Shown: piece after piece, positions 49,123 through 61,449 of the stretch | Layout of the letters: the number at the start of each line of letters is the position of its first letter | How positions within the stretch are numbered: the stretch's first letter is position 1 | DNA from: Craterostigma plantagineum | Taxonomy: Eukaryota; Streptophyta; Magnoliopsida; Lamiales; Linderniaceae | Assembly: GCA_027422505.1 (NCBI GenBank) | Contig: JAPQWV010000405.1 | Span: forward strand, 495,001 to 559,000 | Reading direction: 5' to 3' | DNA: 64,000 nucleotides | Notes under the pieces: generated by a model | What the model saw: only the letters and a program-made list of their open reading frames with translations | What the model was told of the DNA's origin: nothing | Database searches by the model: none | Made by a program: the position numbers and the translations under genes

Positions 49123-49818
49123 TCTTCTATGATGATAGAGAGAAGATGAAAAACGCACAGACACCCACGTTGTGAGTGTTGATATATATATAAGGCAAAA
49201 CTGATGGCTTGGTTTGAGCCTTGAGGATTCCAACGATAGGTCGAGAAAATGATGTGTTGTCTTGGAGAATTTAAAGGGTCTCAAATTTTATCTTTTCATT
49301 TACTATAATTTTTTAAGATTGTTATATTTCCAATATTACAATTTTGACCTGTCGATTGATATTAGTGTACTTTACATGTGTAATTTAAAGGGCCTTTTTT
49401 TTTTGGAGAATCCACCGAAATGTTATCTTATATTCTATCTTCTTTTCTTTTGCTTATTATGTACAATATTGTACATAGTATTGTGTAATAGTTATTCTGT
49501 CTCTATTGTCAACACAGAAACAATATATTATGCGTACAATGGAACAAGGATACAAGGATTGCAAAGAATAAAGTATACGTAGATGCTGCTGCTTCGCTTG
49601 TGTATTGTGACAAATTACATGGAAAACCGAATGGGTAGGCACTCCTCTCTATAGAAAGACGATATATTCCACTCTTTTTTATTTATCACTTAACTTTGGC
49701 GACGAGTATAGAACAATGAAGTAAGTGATAATATAATAGAATCAGTGGAGGAAATCAAGACTTGTGAAATTGAGATAAGGGTTTGGTTCTTAATATTTGT
49801 TAAATACCAAATTAATTA

Positions 49819-50058
49819 CTCCCTCCCTTTGTTTCATAATAGATGTCGTTTTAGAATTTATTTTTGTTCTTAAATACATGTCGTTTTACAGTTTTCAAGA
49901 TAAACAATATTGATTATTTCTAGTTTTACCCTTATCTTTAATAGAATTGTTAAATAAAATTAGATAATATAATTAATTAGGGTATAATGGAGATTTTACT
50001 TTATTTCTTAATATGCGTGTAATATCCTTAAACGACATATATTAAGAAACATAGGGAG
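49819..50058. mobile_element. Stowaway-like MITE
   Basis: The termini CTCCCTCCCTTTGTTTCAT and, reversed from the right end, CTCCCTATGTTTCTTAATA are flanked by TA. Internal sequence has matching arms (GATGTCGTTTTA and TAAACGACAT). It is 240 bp, AT-rich and non-coding. It belongs to a different subfamily from the copies in the duplicated segments. Confidence 0.85.
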
Positions 50059-50652
50059 TATTTTTTTTTTCTCAACTTCGAGGTGAAGCGTGTGCCCTTA
50101 TAAAAGCATGTAGGTAGTGGGTATTGAGCTAATGAAAAATACTTGGTGATTAGGTATGTAGGTTAGAGGCGGAGTACTCTACTTCAATAGTACTAAATCA
50201 AGTTAGAATATCTTGTTATGTGTATATTGATTAATCCGTCAAAACCCATTGTCATAATAGCGTTAGGTTATCCCCACTAATTCGTGGTGCAGTTACTTTA
50301 ATAGATAATAAAAGCTTCTAATCTACCATCGATGTCTATCTATGCAACGGCATGATTCCATGAATTATGCGAAAATCTTGAGCTAGAAGAATCACTATGA
50401 CCCACTCTAGAATAGATAATACAATTAAGAATTCCACTCGCATTAGTTACCTTTATCTCACGTTTTCTCGTCTCTACTCTATCATTGAATGCACGCACGA
50501 ATTTCCAACCACGACTTTCGTTTACCTCTAAAGCATAAGGTCCTAAGGATTACAAAAGTAAAAGAGCAAAAACGGATACAAAATCAAAGTTAACGTTAGT
50601 GGGTCACAAAGTAATAATTCACATTGGATTGAAAGTGTAGTGCTGCAAAGAT

Positions 50653-50670
50653 ACACACACACACACACAC
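50653..50670. repeat. AC microsatellite
   Basis: A nine-unit (AC)n run downstream of the eEF2 gene. Confidence 0.85.
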
Positions 50671-51064
50671 CATTGCATCTTGACGTCGAATTTCCCGTTT
50701 AAACAAAAGAACCCAAAGAAAGTCGTTTGTTATTATTCTCTTTGCGTGACGTGCGAAGCTTTTTCATGCCACCAAGAGATAAGATAGTTCGTAGTGCCTA
50801 CCTAAACTGTAAAAGGGATGCTGAGTAAGAAAACACAACCCACAAATAAGACCAACTTAATAACACATAATCGCAACAATAAGGCGTCCAAGTATGCAGA
50901 CATATTAAGACAAAGTCAACAATGACACGAAAAACGACGAGCCCAGAAAAGAACTGAACTTAACCGGGCAGACACTCACTCTAGTCTTAAGTTTACATCG
51001 GAGCGAAAGAAAGGACCAAAACTGAAAAATTGAAACTTGCCCAACAACAGTACAGTTCTCATTC

Positions 51065-53826
51065 TCACAGCTTATCCTCAAACTCAGAGAGAGGCGTCAT
51101 CTGCTCCTTCAAACCCTTCCTCTTACGAATCTCAGCAACCAAAGTAGAAGCTTGAGAACCAGCCTCCAACGGGTCAGAAGCCATCATGTCCCAATGGTCG
51201 AACACACATTGAGGAAACGCTTGGCCAGACGTCGCAGCCCTCAAAGTGCTCGAGAATCCAAATGATTCAATGACGGGGAGATAAGCCTTGATGTTGTAAA
51301 GAGGCGTACCTGGCCTTTGCATTTCTTCAAACACGTGCCCACGCTTTTGGTTCAGGACACTGTAGATGCCGCCAAGGGCTTGCTCGGGAGCTTGGATCTC
51401 AACAAGGTAGACGGGTTCCAAGAGTCGTGGTTTGGCAGTTAGCTGAGATGCGTAGATGACTCTCCTTGCAGTTGGAATCACCTGACCGCCACCTCTGTGA
51501 ATGGCATCAGCGTGGAGAACAACGTCACACACCTCAAAGCATATGCCTCGCATGTTCTCTTCAGCCAATGGACCTTCCTTGGAAGCCCATTGAAAACCAG
51601 CTACAACAGAATCCTTGATTTCGTTCAAGTATTGGACTCCCTTACACATATCGACAACCATGTTGGGACCAGTTGTTTCTGGTCCAAAGCACCATATCTT
51701 CTTAGCCAGCTCCTTGTCCCATCCAAACTCCTCAGACAAGATCTTCGAACGTACCTTTGGGTCATCCCTCGGGCCTATGCGCCCATCATCAATGGCTTCG
51801 GCTAGACCCTCTTCCATGGGCCTGGCTTCCATGTAGAGACGGTTGTGCTTGTTGGGGGACTTGCTCATCACTGTGCGGATTGATCTCTCGAGGACGGTTT
51901 CACGGAAGGACACGACAGGGTCGGACTTTATGATTTCAGCACCGCCCATGAAGTCGTCCTGCAGATCTTTCAAGCATATTTCGAGGTGCAGCTCTCCGGC
52001 GCCAGCGACAATGTGCTCGCCGGATTCCTCGATGGTACAGACAACCATAGGATCAGACTTGGCCAAACGCTTCAAACCTTCGACCAGCTTTGGGAGATCA
52101 GAGGCAACCTTGCACTGGACAGCAACACGCACGACGGGCGAGACAGAGAACTTCATGGCCTTAATTGGATGAGCATCTACTTCCTTCTCATTAGTGAGGG
52201 TCGCATTCTTGGTGATGAATTGGTCAAGACCAACCAGAGCAACAGTGTTGCCGCAGGGAACGTCCTCTACGGTCTCCTGCTTCTTGCCCATCCAGATAAC
52301 TGTTCTCTGGACACTCTTCACGTACAGGTCCTTCTTCTCGCCAGGGATATAGTTAGGACCCATGATTCTGACCTTCAGACCAGTCGACACCTTGCCGGCA
52401 AAGACACGCCCAAAGGCAAAGAACCTTCCTTTATCAGACGCTGGAATCATCTTAGACACGTAGAGCATGAGGGGACCCTCGGGATCACAGTTTCTGATCG
52501 CAGTGGCATACGCATCGTCAAGAGGGCCTTCGTACAAGTTCTCAACACGGTACTTCTGAGCAGTGGAGGGAGATGGAAGATGGAAGATCATCATTTCCAG
52601 TAGCGCGGTGCTGGCGGGGAGCCATGTCTGCATCACACGCTTCATCAAGGCTTTACCCATTAATTCCTTTTCGTCAGACTTCATGGAGACTCCAAGTTTC
52701 TGCAACATCGGCCACAACTTGTCCTTCTGATCATTCATGCAGGTGTTGATGATCTGCTTGATGGGCTCATAGCAGAACTGGACGAATCCACGCTTGCAAG
52801 TCGGAGATCCAGTATTCTTTGTAGTCCACTTCTTGGTGGCGGGGTCAAAGAAATTCTCACCCCAGAGCCTCTCCATCATCTTGGACTCATCCACACCAAA
52901 CTTGGACGCATACATCTTCGCGAAATTCGTAAGAGTAAAAGCCCAACCATGGAGACCAGCTGAAAAAGCCACAGTACCTTTCTCAGGATAAACCATGACA
53001 TCACCGAGCAAAGGATCCTCATATGTGGCCATAATTACATTGGCATTCTCAATGACCCTCTGGAATGTCTGGTAAGCCTCCTCACCGTCGACCTGCAGTT
53101 CGAGGAAACATCTGTCCATCTTGTTGACAGTCAAGACAGGCCTGATTCTTTCACCAAGGGCCTGTCGGAGGACAGTTTCAGTCTGAACACAAACACCTTC
53201 TACACAATCAACAACGACAAGAGCGCCATCGGTGATACGCAAAGCAGCCGTCACTTCAGATGAGAAATCAACGTGCCCAGGAGAATCAATGAGATTGATG
53301 AGGTACTCATTCCCGTTTCTTTGTCCCTTGTAGTTCTTTAACGACTCATCAGTCATCTCATAGTACAGTGAGATACCGGTGGACTTGATCGTGATACCAC
53401 GCTCAGCTTCGTCAGCACGGGTATCGGTCATTCTAACATCACCAGCAACCTCCTGCGCGATGATACCAGCAGCAGCAACAAGAGAATCCGTAAGAGTCGA
53501 CTTCCCTGAAAAGACAATAATGTAAATGATCGTCAGATAGGGTTATGGAAGTAAGTTGTGTGACGTTCAACAGCAATAGGCAAGGACAAAAACTACCGCT
53601 TATTTCTATGCAGGCAACAAAAAACATATGTGCAGTATAATGTGTGCAGGTTCGTACCATGGTCCACATGGGCAATGACAGACATATTACGGATGTTGTG
53701 CTTGTAGTCCATAATCCTGCGGAGCTCCTCTGCTGTAAACTTCACCTGCATAAATCGGGACAAAATTTGCTGTAAATACAGGCTAACAAGAATAAAAGTA
53801 GAAAACAAGATCTAAACGCTTACCAT
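51065..53826 (-). CDS. EEF2: Translation elongation factor eEF2
   Basis: Exons 53826-53824, 53745-53658 and 53505-51065 encode 843 residues, exactly the plant eEF2 length. The first coding exon is only the ATG. The GTPase motifs are AHVDHGKST (split by the second intron), [13 protein letters not shown] and NKMD. The C-terminus has the diphthamide region [16 protein letters not shown], with the His that is modified, and the protein ends FEDKL. eEF2 moves tRNAs and mRNA through the ribosome in the cytosol. The Arabidopsis orthologue is LOS1, linked to cold response. The 5' leader appears to contain an intron, and a minus-strand TATA box lies near 54473-54480. The frame is intact. Confidence 0.98.
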
Positions 53827-54480
53827 TTTGACTAATTTCTAGGTGAGACTTGGTTCACGAATAGTAAGAGGTCTAGCTCCAAAAGGTACCTGCGAAATGG
53901 AAGCAGTATGGACATGAATCAAATTAGTAAAGCACGCCCATTTATGGATACAAAGTTCTAGTGGATAACACAAGAAATTCATAGCTAAACGCAGAAAAGA
54001 AAAACACCAACAGTGGTAGCATGTAAAAATCAGTTCGAAACCGTAAGAAAAAAGACATACTTAACATATAACGTTGCCCTGAAAAGAAGAAAATTGCAGG
54101 AAAACAGATCAATTACACCTCACACTCAAATCTCAAACGGATACGCAAAAGCAATCACGTCGTTAGAAAGGAATTGAAAAACAACTCCAAGGCAAAAAAC
54201 AAAGCTAGAAACATAAACATCTTTCATCGGAAAGCTAAATCGCGACACATACCTCTCTCATCAACCAATCGTCCAACAAAAGGAAAAAAAATTCCACACA
54301 ATACCTAGATCTGAACTCAAGAGCATAGCAGCCATAAATCTAACGCATAAACCGCATAAACATGCCGACGGAACAGACGATACAGAAACGAAGATAACAA
54401 ACAGATCAAGCGAGAGAACATACCAGACGATAGGGAATATGAGAGCATATGCTGCCGCAGCGTACAAGAGCTCTATATAA
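53827..54480 (-). promoter_or_regulatory. eEF2 leader with probable 5'-UTR intron, and TATA box
   Basis: Reading leftward, a TATATAG-type box is at 54480-54473 (plus-strand CTATATAA), with transcription likely starting some 30 bases downstream. The stretch 53880-54420 is T-rich on the coding strand and probably an intron ending shortly before the ATG. The gene's promoter extends to about 54560. Confidence 0.55.
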
Positions 54481-54921
54481 AGTGGCGAGAGAGATGCGAT
54501 GCTCAACACCGAAACCTAATTAGGCTGGGCCACGTGTGAGTGGCGGGCCGGGCTTTTAATTGTCATGGCTCGGTTTAGTTCGAATTATGTTTCGGCCGAT
54601 ATTGATGGACTTCTCTTTTGGGCTAGTTAACCTTTTTAATTTCTGACACGAAAATAAAAATAATAAAAATGAAATTGATCGGATTTATAGAGCAATGATT
54701 TTGCTTCATATATAGTGGATTCAAAACTCAAGTCACTATCACAAATATTCGCATTTTTCCACTCAACATACATCTATGCTACCAGAAATCTATGTTGATA
54801 GATGTGGAAATAGTCGTCACCAAGAAAAATCAAATTGGCAATTGATGAGAAAACTTTGTGGATACAGAGTCCATAAATATATATGACACGATTAAAGTTC
54901 CCCGTATATTGCATTTTTTAT

Positions 54922-55973
54922 GGGTAAATTCCTTATCAGGCCCTGGCAGAAACTAAACTTCTTATCAGTACCCCTGACAAAATTTCTTCCTTATCAGAAC
55001 CCATCTGCAAAAAGTTGTGTGTTTAATACCCCAGTAAACGGACAAAAATACCCTTTTCTGAAATTAAACTAGACATCATACCAATTGATATAGTGTACAA
55101 TTCTGTTGGTATAATTACGACAACAGTTGGTATAATTTCTACAATTTCTGATACAATAGTAAAATCAATTGGTATAACACCAATTTCACTGTATAAAATT
55201 AAAATAACTGGTATAATAACGAAAAATAGATGGTATAATTTCTACAATTTGTGTATTTCAAAATCAGTTGGTATAACGTCCAATTTCACTGTATAAAATT
55301 AAAATAACTGGTATAATAAAAAGAGATGGTATAATTTCAACAATTTCTGGTATAATTTCAAAATCAGTTGGTATGACGTCCAATTTCACTGTAAAATTAA
55401 AAAATTGGTATAATAACACAAACAGATGGTATAATTTCTACAATTTCTGGTATAATTTCAAAATCAGTTGATATAACGTCCAATTTCACTGCATAAATTA
55501 AAATAACTGGTATAATAACGCAAACGAGATTGTATAATTTCTACAATTTCTGGTATAATTTAAAAATCAGTTGGTATAAATGTCCAATTCGCTGTATAAA
55601 ATTATAAAACGTTAATTACTTGTACGATAACTAAAACAGATGGTATAATTTGTACAATTTCTGGTATAATTTCAAAATCAGTTGGTATAAATGTCCAATT
55701 TCGCTGTATAAATTATAATAACGTTATTTACTGATACGATAACCAAAACAGATGGTATAATTTTTATAATTCTGTTATAGTTTCGAAATAAGTTGGTATA
55801 AATGTCCAATTTGAAGTGTGAGACAGTGGTATTTTCGACTTTTTAACCCTGAAAAGATCTTTTTAGGTAATGAACAGGAAGAAATTTTCAAATGGGTACT
55901 TATAAGGAAGAAATAATTCGAGGGGTATTTAATAGGAATTTGAAAACTTAAAGGTATTATAAGGAATTAACCC
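54922..55973. mobile_element. MULE-like element with long inverted repeats and internal tandem array
   Basis: The left arm begins GGGTAAATTCCTTATCAG and the right arm, reversed, GGGTTAATTCCTTATAAT. The similarity runs for about 80 bp and includes TACCCCT and ATTTCTTCCTTAT in both arms. Flanks are ATTTTTTAT (54913-54921) and TTTTTTTAT (55974-55982), a 9-bp target duplication with one mismatch. That is the size made by Mutator-like transposases, though the T-rich flank weakens this point. The interior holds no transposase; it is almost wholly a ~100-bp tandem repeat. The element is 1052 bp and non-autonomous. Confidence 0.72.
55165..55820. repeat. Tandem array of ~100-110-bp units
   Basis: The word CAATTTCACTG or a close form recurs at 55181, 55281, 55381, 55481, about 55585, 55695 and 55805. 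Spacings are 100, 100, 100, 104, 110 and 110. Each unit also carries several GGTATAA words (for example GATGGTATAATTTCTACAA and TCAGTTGGTATAA). The last units are longer and carry CGATAAC insertions. The array is inside the 54922-55973 element. Confidence 0.9.
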
Positions 55974-55982
55974 TTTTTTTAT

Positions 55983-56790
55983 TTTCCAAGGTAATAATTA
56001 TTACACTGTTCATCTTGAAAGAGACGTTGCTTTTCCTCCAATACTCGAAATCCAATATGAAAGAGTCCATCATAGTGAGGGACTTGTGAGGAGTAAGTAA
56101 CATGCAAGCTTAAATTTATTGTAGATGTGTGTGTAGAATTTATTTGAAGTCATGAATGAGGACTTGAATATACATCATGTATCCCTATGTTGAAGTGATC
56201 GATGTTACTTACATATACCGTTCCATTTTTTAGTGCTAATTTACGCAGAGAAGTGAACGGTTGCTTGGAACTCCAATACATAGATAGGCGGTTTATACAT
56301 TCCATATAAATAAAATTAATAAAATAATGCATATATTCTATTTGGATTTTATCTATCGTGAAATAACGAATCGTGTTTCACATGTAAATTATTCATAAAC
56401 TAAACTTTACATTATTTTACTGCTCACCATTTACTTTTGAATATCATATGTATTTTGTCATAATATTAATGTTAGATTCCAACAGTTAATAACTGGATTA
56501 AATACAAAACAATGTGACTGGTCAGATGAGCCATATTTTTTTTTCCCTAAATAAGCATCTTGATTAGCATAAATTATATTATTTTACGACCAATATTCAG
56601 ATTCATCTCCACTATGAATGCCAGAAGTTTCTTGATAAGCAGCCAATGGTCATTCAACACGTCAATCGTCATCCAGCTATATAAGGCAAATGAATGAGAC
56701 CGTTCATGGCTGCTTGCAACCACTCATTATCGTTGTATTTTATCTGGGGAAATTATATCAAGTTTATTTTTATCAGTTATAATTCGAGAA
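55983..56790. other. Intergenic region before the CCT gene
   Basis: AT-rich sequence with no supported gene. The last few hundred bases probably include the 3' UTR of the CCT-domain gene. Confidence 0.5.
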
Positions 56791-57821
56791 TCAATGGGCA
56801 ATTATACTATTTGAAAAAAGATGAAGAATAAGTGAAAACATATATATTACCTGCGGAACTTCATCACAGTAAAATGAACAGAATTGTTGTTGGTGGGAAT
56901 CGTATGTCTCTGTTATTACAACATTATTATCAATGGCCTCCTCGTCTTGATCACAGTGTTCGATATTCTTGGCAAATCTTCCGCGAATCCTAACACGCTT
57001 GTCAGCTAGGGTTTTTCGACAGGCATACTGTGTGTAATAAAAAGGAGATGATGATCATTAGCTAATTAATTGAAAAACAAGAAGAGCTTTTTATCTTACA
57101 CGATCCTTTGGGAAAAATTAATTATAAAAATGCAAGTAAAAATGGAAAGTAACCTTTATCGTCTTCTTAAAGTTTCTCTGGCTTCTTTTCTTTAAGTATC
57201 TGATTATTCTTTCCTTCTTCTCCTCAACTGTGTATCGACCAACTTTCGCTTGGGCTTCTTCAATGACTTGCGCCACTGCTGCTTGTTTCGCTTGTTTACC
57301 CTTCATATTTTTAAAATATGTAAATTATATTAGCAGAGCATGTATGGAATCAACGAAAGAAAACCTTGGTAGTAACTCTGGGAAGAAAATAAAAGAATTA
57401 AATAATATACCCAGTTTTCTGCAGACATGTAATTATCCGAACAAGGGAAAGTAGGAACAAGCTGTGATCCACCGCATTCCTCGCCAGGCTCAAACGCAAG
57501 ATTCATCGGGTTATTGTAATGGTAGTTAAAACCCGAGAAAGAAGAAAGGCAATAATTATTGTTGTCTGAATCTGAAAAGGCGGGCATGTACATACAATCA
57601 TCTGGGACGGCCCAAATCTCCTGAGATGAATTCGCTGATGAAACAGGCGAGTTCTTCATCATCAATGGTTCTAAAATTCTTGAATTATTATGGGATTTAT
57701 TGAAGTTTTTTAAAATATAGGGGTTTGATGATTCGACACGATGATAGAAATCTTCTTGGGAGGTTAGTGCAATGCAGTTATTGGGATAATAACACTGCTG
57801 GTGAGCAAAGGAAGAAGACAT
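56791..57821 (-). CDS. CCT-motif family protein
   Basis: Exons 57821-57411, 57300-57154 and 57027 to about 56851 encode roughly 245 residues. A possible short last part reaches a stop at 56791-56793, either by read-through or by a further small exon. The N-terminus is Asn/Ser-rich (MSSSFAHQQCYYPNN). A CCT domain follows: KVGRYTVEEKKERIIRYLKK, then SQRNFKKTIKYACRKTLADK and RVRIRGRFAKN, split by intron 2 after KKTIK. No B-box or response-regulator domain is present, so it belongs to the CCT-only group. CCT proteins act in the nucleus, often with NF-Y subunits, in flowering, light and chloroplast-related control. The specific role here is unknown. The 3' end is the uncertain part. Confidence 0.85.
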
Positions 57822-59388
57822 TATAATTATTATATTATATTGATTGTGGAGAAAAAGTACTATAGTATAGTTTTGATCGAGAGTTCTTTTATTTGGGCAC
57901 TATGTGTTGAGAACGTCAATGACTGTGCGTATATATAATATAAATATATATACATATATATAGCCATGCAAAAGCTTCTAACAACTTGCATCCTCTCCGT
58001 GTTTTTATGTCATGTCATTAGATTAGGGTTTAAAGTGGTCCTACGTATAATTGAATAAATAAGTACATACATAAGGTACACTTAAGCAACCTTTGAGGAC
58101 TACATTAATTTGAAAAGAAATACGTATTGGTTTGGAAGCTGCTTATTTGATATAAAAAAAGGTTCAATAGCCGACTCAATAGGGCATTTCAATTTCAAGT
58201 GCTTGGGTATGTCACTTTTTAAAGTTGTCTGCTTGCTTGCTTAATATTTAGTGGAAATTGACCTATAAATAGGATAGGAATAGATATAGTATGATATGAT
58301 ATGAAGCTAAGACCAAAAAAATTATTGTATCATGCAAGTAAAAATAACTACGTTGACTGTAAGCCACTACAATGATGTACTTCATCACTAACATATGCAT
58401 TAGTTGGATTTTTATTATACGATAAAATAATAATGAATCGTAAAAAATTTAAATATGTAGCAGATATGTAACTTTAGATTTTAATATAAACAAAAAATTA
58501 CGGTCAAGAAGGAATAAAAGACTCGAACCTCATAAAAGATACATTTATTTTTGACCTGATTTGATTTTGGTGTTTCGTAAAGTTTTTATTCACCAATCCA
58601 CTGGTGAAAATAAATCGCAAAGAAATGCAAAAGGGAACATAATATCAATATGTTGATTGCATTAGTCTCACCTTCTCCAACAAGTTTTCATCTTTCTCAT
58701 GACAAGTTTAACAAAAAAGAATTAACCAAATAGAGAATCAAGATCTCGGTCGTACAACCAAAGCCAGCTTTCGATAACAAAATCTAAGGCAAGAGAATAG
58801 ATTCTCCCAAGAGTTCCAAAATATCAAATTAAGTATAACATTCAAATCAAGTAGTAATCTAATCACGCATTAGGATAATAACCTATTACAATCTTGTTAA
58901 ATCCGACCTAGATTATGGTAGTAAAAGGTAGTAGCATAATCGTTTGATCACTAAACATAGTCCACGATGGACATTAAATCACTTGAGGCGAATCCAATAC
59001 TTGAAGTGAAACATGATTCATTTCATCATTTGGTTTGTGTTGGTTCATGTTCTTGCATGTTATGTTGACCATGTAATAAAGCAGAGGATATGAAACTTAG
59101 CCGCTCCAACGATTCAGTGTGTTCTTACGGTTCGAACTAAAACTTAGTCTGAAAAATACGATTCTTCTCAAGATTTTATCTGCTTGTTGGGACAAACAGA
59201 GATCTACAGCTCATGGACTTGTCCATGTCTTTATCAAACATGGCATTTCGTTCTAGACTGCAAATCGAAATCCCATCACAGAAGCACCTTTGATTGACAT
59301 TTATTCTACATATTATTCTCACATGCTACGGGAAAGACATAATAATCAATATATATGTTCCTTTATCCAACAGTTACGTGTCGAATTA
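57822..59388. other. Intergenic region upstream of the CCT gene
   Basis: 57840-57960 holds TATATA-rich DNA that may be the CCT promoter. The rest is AT-rich. No gene or clear repeat is seen. Confidence 0.5.
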
Positions 59389-61024
59389 TCATTTGACTTG
59401 GCTCAAACCAACATTTTTTACACGAAATATGTACCGAGGTCGAAAATCTTGATCGCCTTGTTCTCCTTCATCATCGTCATCGTCGTCTTCTTATCTACAT
59501 ACCTCTTCAATAACTCTATCCCACCTCGAGTAGTCGAGATGAGAACGTCCTCTCGGTTTTGGAGCTGTTAGCCATGAAGTGGAATCTTCAACAGATGTTG
59601 TCTGATTCTGTTCATCATGTGATGCTTCGCCCACGCAGTTCGTATCCTCTTCAAACTCTGTTTCTTCTTCAGGTATTGGGGCAAGAGACTTTCCTTGGAC
59701 AAAAACATAGTATCTTCTTACCAAGAAATAAACACAAGTTAAATGCATCTGACTGTAGGCTAACGCAAACATACTCAAGAAACAGGACGAGTGTCCCCCT
59801 CAAAGACAATGAATTTCGGTTTGTTATTACCAATTTCTTCCTTAATCGGGCAAGAAGATTTCTGACGAAGGGTTCAACTCAAGGAGGCGGTTTGCATCAA
59901 AGAGTGCTTCCTCGTACCACTATAGGGTGACCAGAGTTTGAGCTCGCAACACTCGCGCACCAACGTGCTTCTGATCAAGCTTCAGCACTGGGCGGCATTC
60001 TAGGACTGCCTAGAATAATGTGTAGCAGGCCAACTTAGATTAGGAAGATGTTGCATAACTCGTTTGCTCTCAAATAATGCGATAGCTGTCGATGGCGACA
60101 TAAATTCTAGTAATGAGAGATATACAAAATTAAATTCTTGCAAGCAACAAGAGACTAAAGACAGACAAAGACATGGTTCTTTATGCAGACACGTTCGAGA
60201 TAACAGAAATGAAATGACATTTCCTTTTTCCTTCTCAATTCATACTGTCCTAACTGTGCACGTATCTCCCTTTAATTCCAATCACAGCTTCCTTCCATGT
60301 GAGAAGAAACTGATATCAAGTTAGCAAGATGGACCATTCTTTGCCTTGTAAGCAAAGAAAACTTACAGTATTACAGTCCACATGTCCTGCCGGAATCGAT
60401 ATTAATTGAGTTAGAGAGCCTATTACAGATAAGTCGGGGGAAATCTTTCTTACACAATGCTAATAATGTCAAAGCAGAAATTAATAGTACTTGTCCACAG
60501 CATCGGTATGAAGTCTGTGATCGTTCAACCGAAGGTAGGTTTGTTAGATCTCCCATTGATTAGATACGGAATGCCTACGCCTAATCAAATTGATCAAGTT
60601 ACACATACCCATTCATGAACAAGGATGCGAAAGCTCTTCAAAAAGCAGACCATTAACGATGAAATGAATGTTCTTTCTTACGAACGACTAAACTAAACCA
60701 ACAATTATGATATTCTAACAATCATTCACAGCACAGCTGACAATGTCCACCGAAAAACCAAATTAAATTCCTACAGAAAAGACGAAAGAAATCTATACCT
60801 TGTTGAAATCGCGCAGCTTGAGGTCGCACGCGGCGCGATTACTGTGAAGAGCAACCTTCTGTCGCTTGTTCTCGGCCGTCGATAGCGCGTGGGTGTAGCA
60901 ATCCAGCGCTTCGCCGTACTTTCCCTCGCGGAATATCTGATGGGCCTTCTCCACGTCCCTCTTCGTCGACGGCGGCGGCCGCCATCTATCTCTGAAGATA
61001 TCATCCGGCCAAAACCATGAACGC
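59389..61024 (-). pseudogene. Decayed TPR protein gene (At1g56090/TPR4-like)
   Basis: Three conserved blocks remain. Exon 61024-60799 encodes a TPR (DVEKAHQIFREGKYGEALDC, then HSNRAACDLKLRDFNK). A block from 60009 to about 59820 encodes LKLDQKHVGARVLRAQTLVTL, then a TAG stop at 59920-59922, then WYEEALFDANRLLELNPSS and a frameshift before RNLLARLRKKL. Exon 59693-59503 encodes GKSLAPIPEEETEFEED and KPRGRSHLDYSRWDRVIEEV. A TAA follows in frame near 59494, yet the frame continues with an acidic run and ends YIFRVKNVGLSQVK at 59389. From memory, related plant TPR proteins end in YxFRVKTVGVRPVK, so the tail is a relic. Two nonsense codons plus a shift indicate loss of function. An upstream first exon was not found. 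Confidence 0.72.
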
Positions 61025-61449
61025 CTATAAATTGTAAACGCAGTAATAACGAAATTACGGAGCTAATTAACGAGCTAAGGTGGAACAGAATTGATAGAGA
61101 GGAATTGCTGGGAGTGGGACCGAACCGTAATTTAATAATCTTTTTTCTAATTATTAAAAAAAAACCAATAATAATAAACAAACAACGTGCGACATAAGAC
61201 ATTTAGTCATATTACACTGGGAATGGGAATTATTAATAAATGGTAAGGTATTTAATAAAATGCCAGCCTGCGTTGCCTAACCTTATCAAATTTGGCAAAC
61301 TAACTAGTAATAAATGTCCCAACCCAATGCCGAATACTCTAAACCCTGACATGAATATTTATATAAACCATGGAATACAACTGTAGAAACATATCTAACC
61401 AGCTTATAATAAAGAACCTAAATATTAAATAAATAAAATCTCCACTCTA
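61025..61449. other. Divergent promoter region between TPR relic and P450
   Basis: This contains the leader of the cytochrome P450 gene, with a TATATAAA-type box near 61360 (ATTTATATAAACC), about 90 bases before the ATG. Nothing else is recognised. Confidence 0.5.

Larger units (their letters stand above)
49123..51064. other. Intergenic region between BOI-related and eEF2 genes
   Basis: This holds the BOI-related leader (to about 49200), a Stowaway-like element (49819-50058), an (AC)n microsatellite (50653-50670) and the 3' UTR of eEF2 (about 50900-51064). No gene is supported. Confidence 0.5.

Noticed and set aside
51986..52603. 205-residue open frame antisense to eEF2
   Set aside because: It overlaps a fully conserved eEF2 exon on the opposite strand. 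No splice, domain or start evidence supports it.
55165..55820. CRISPR array
   Set aside because: The repeats are contiguous ~100-bp tandem units with no short-repeat/unique-spacer pattern, in a plant nuclear context and inside an inverted-repeat element.
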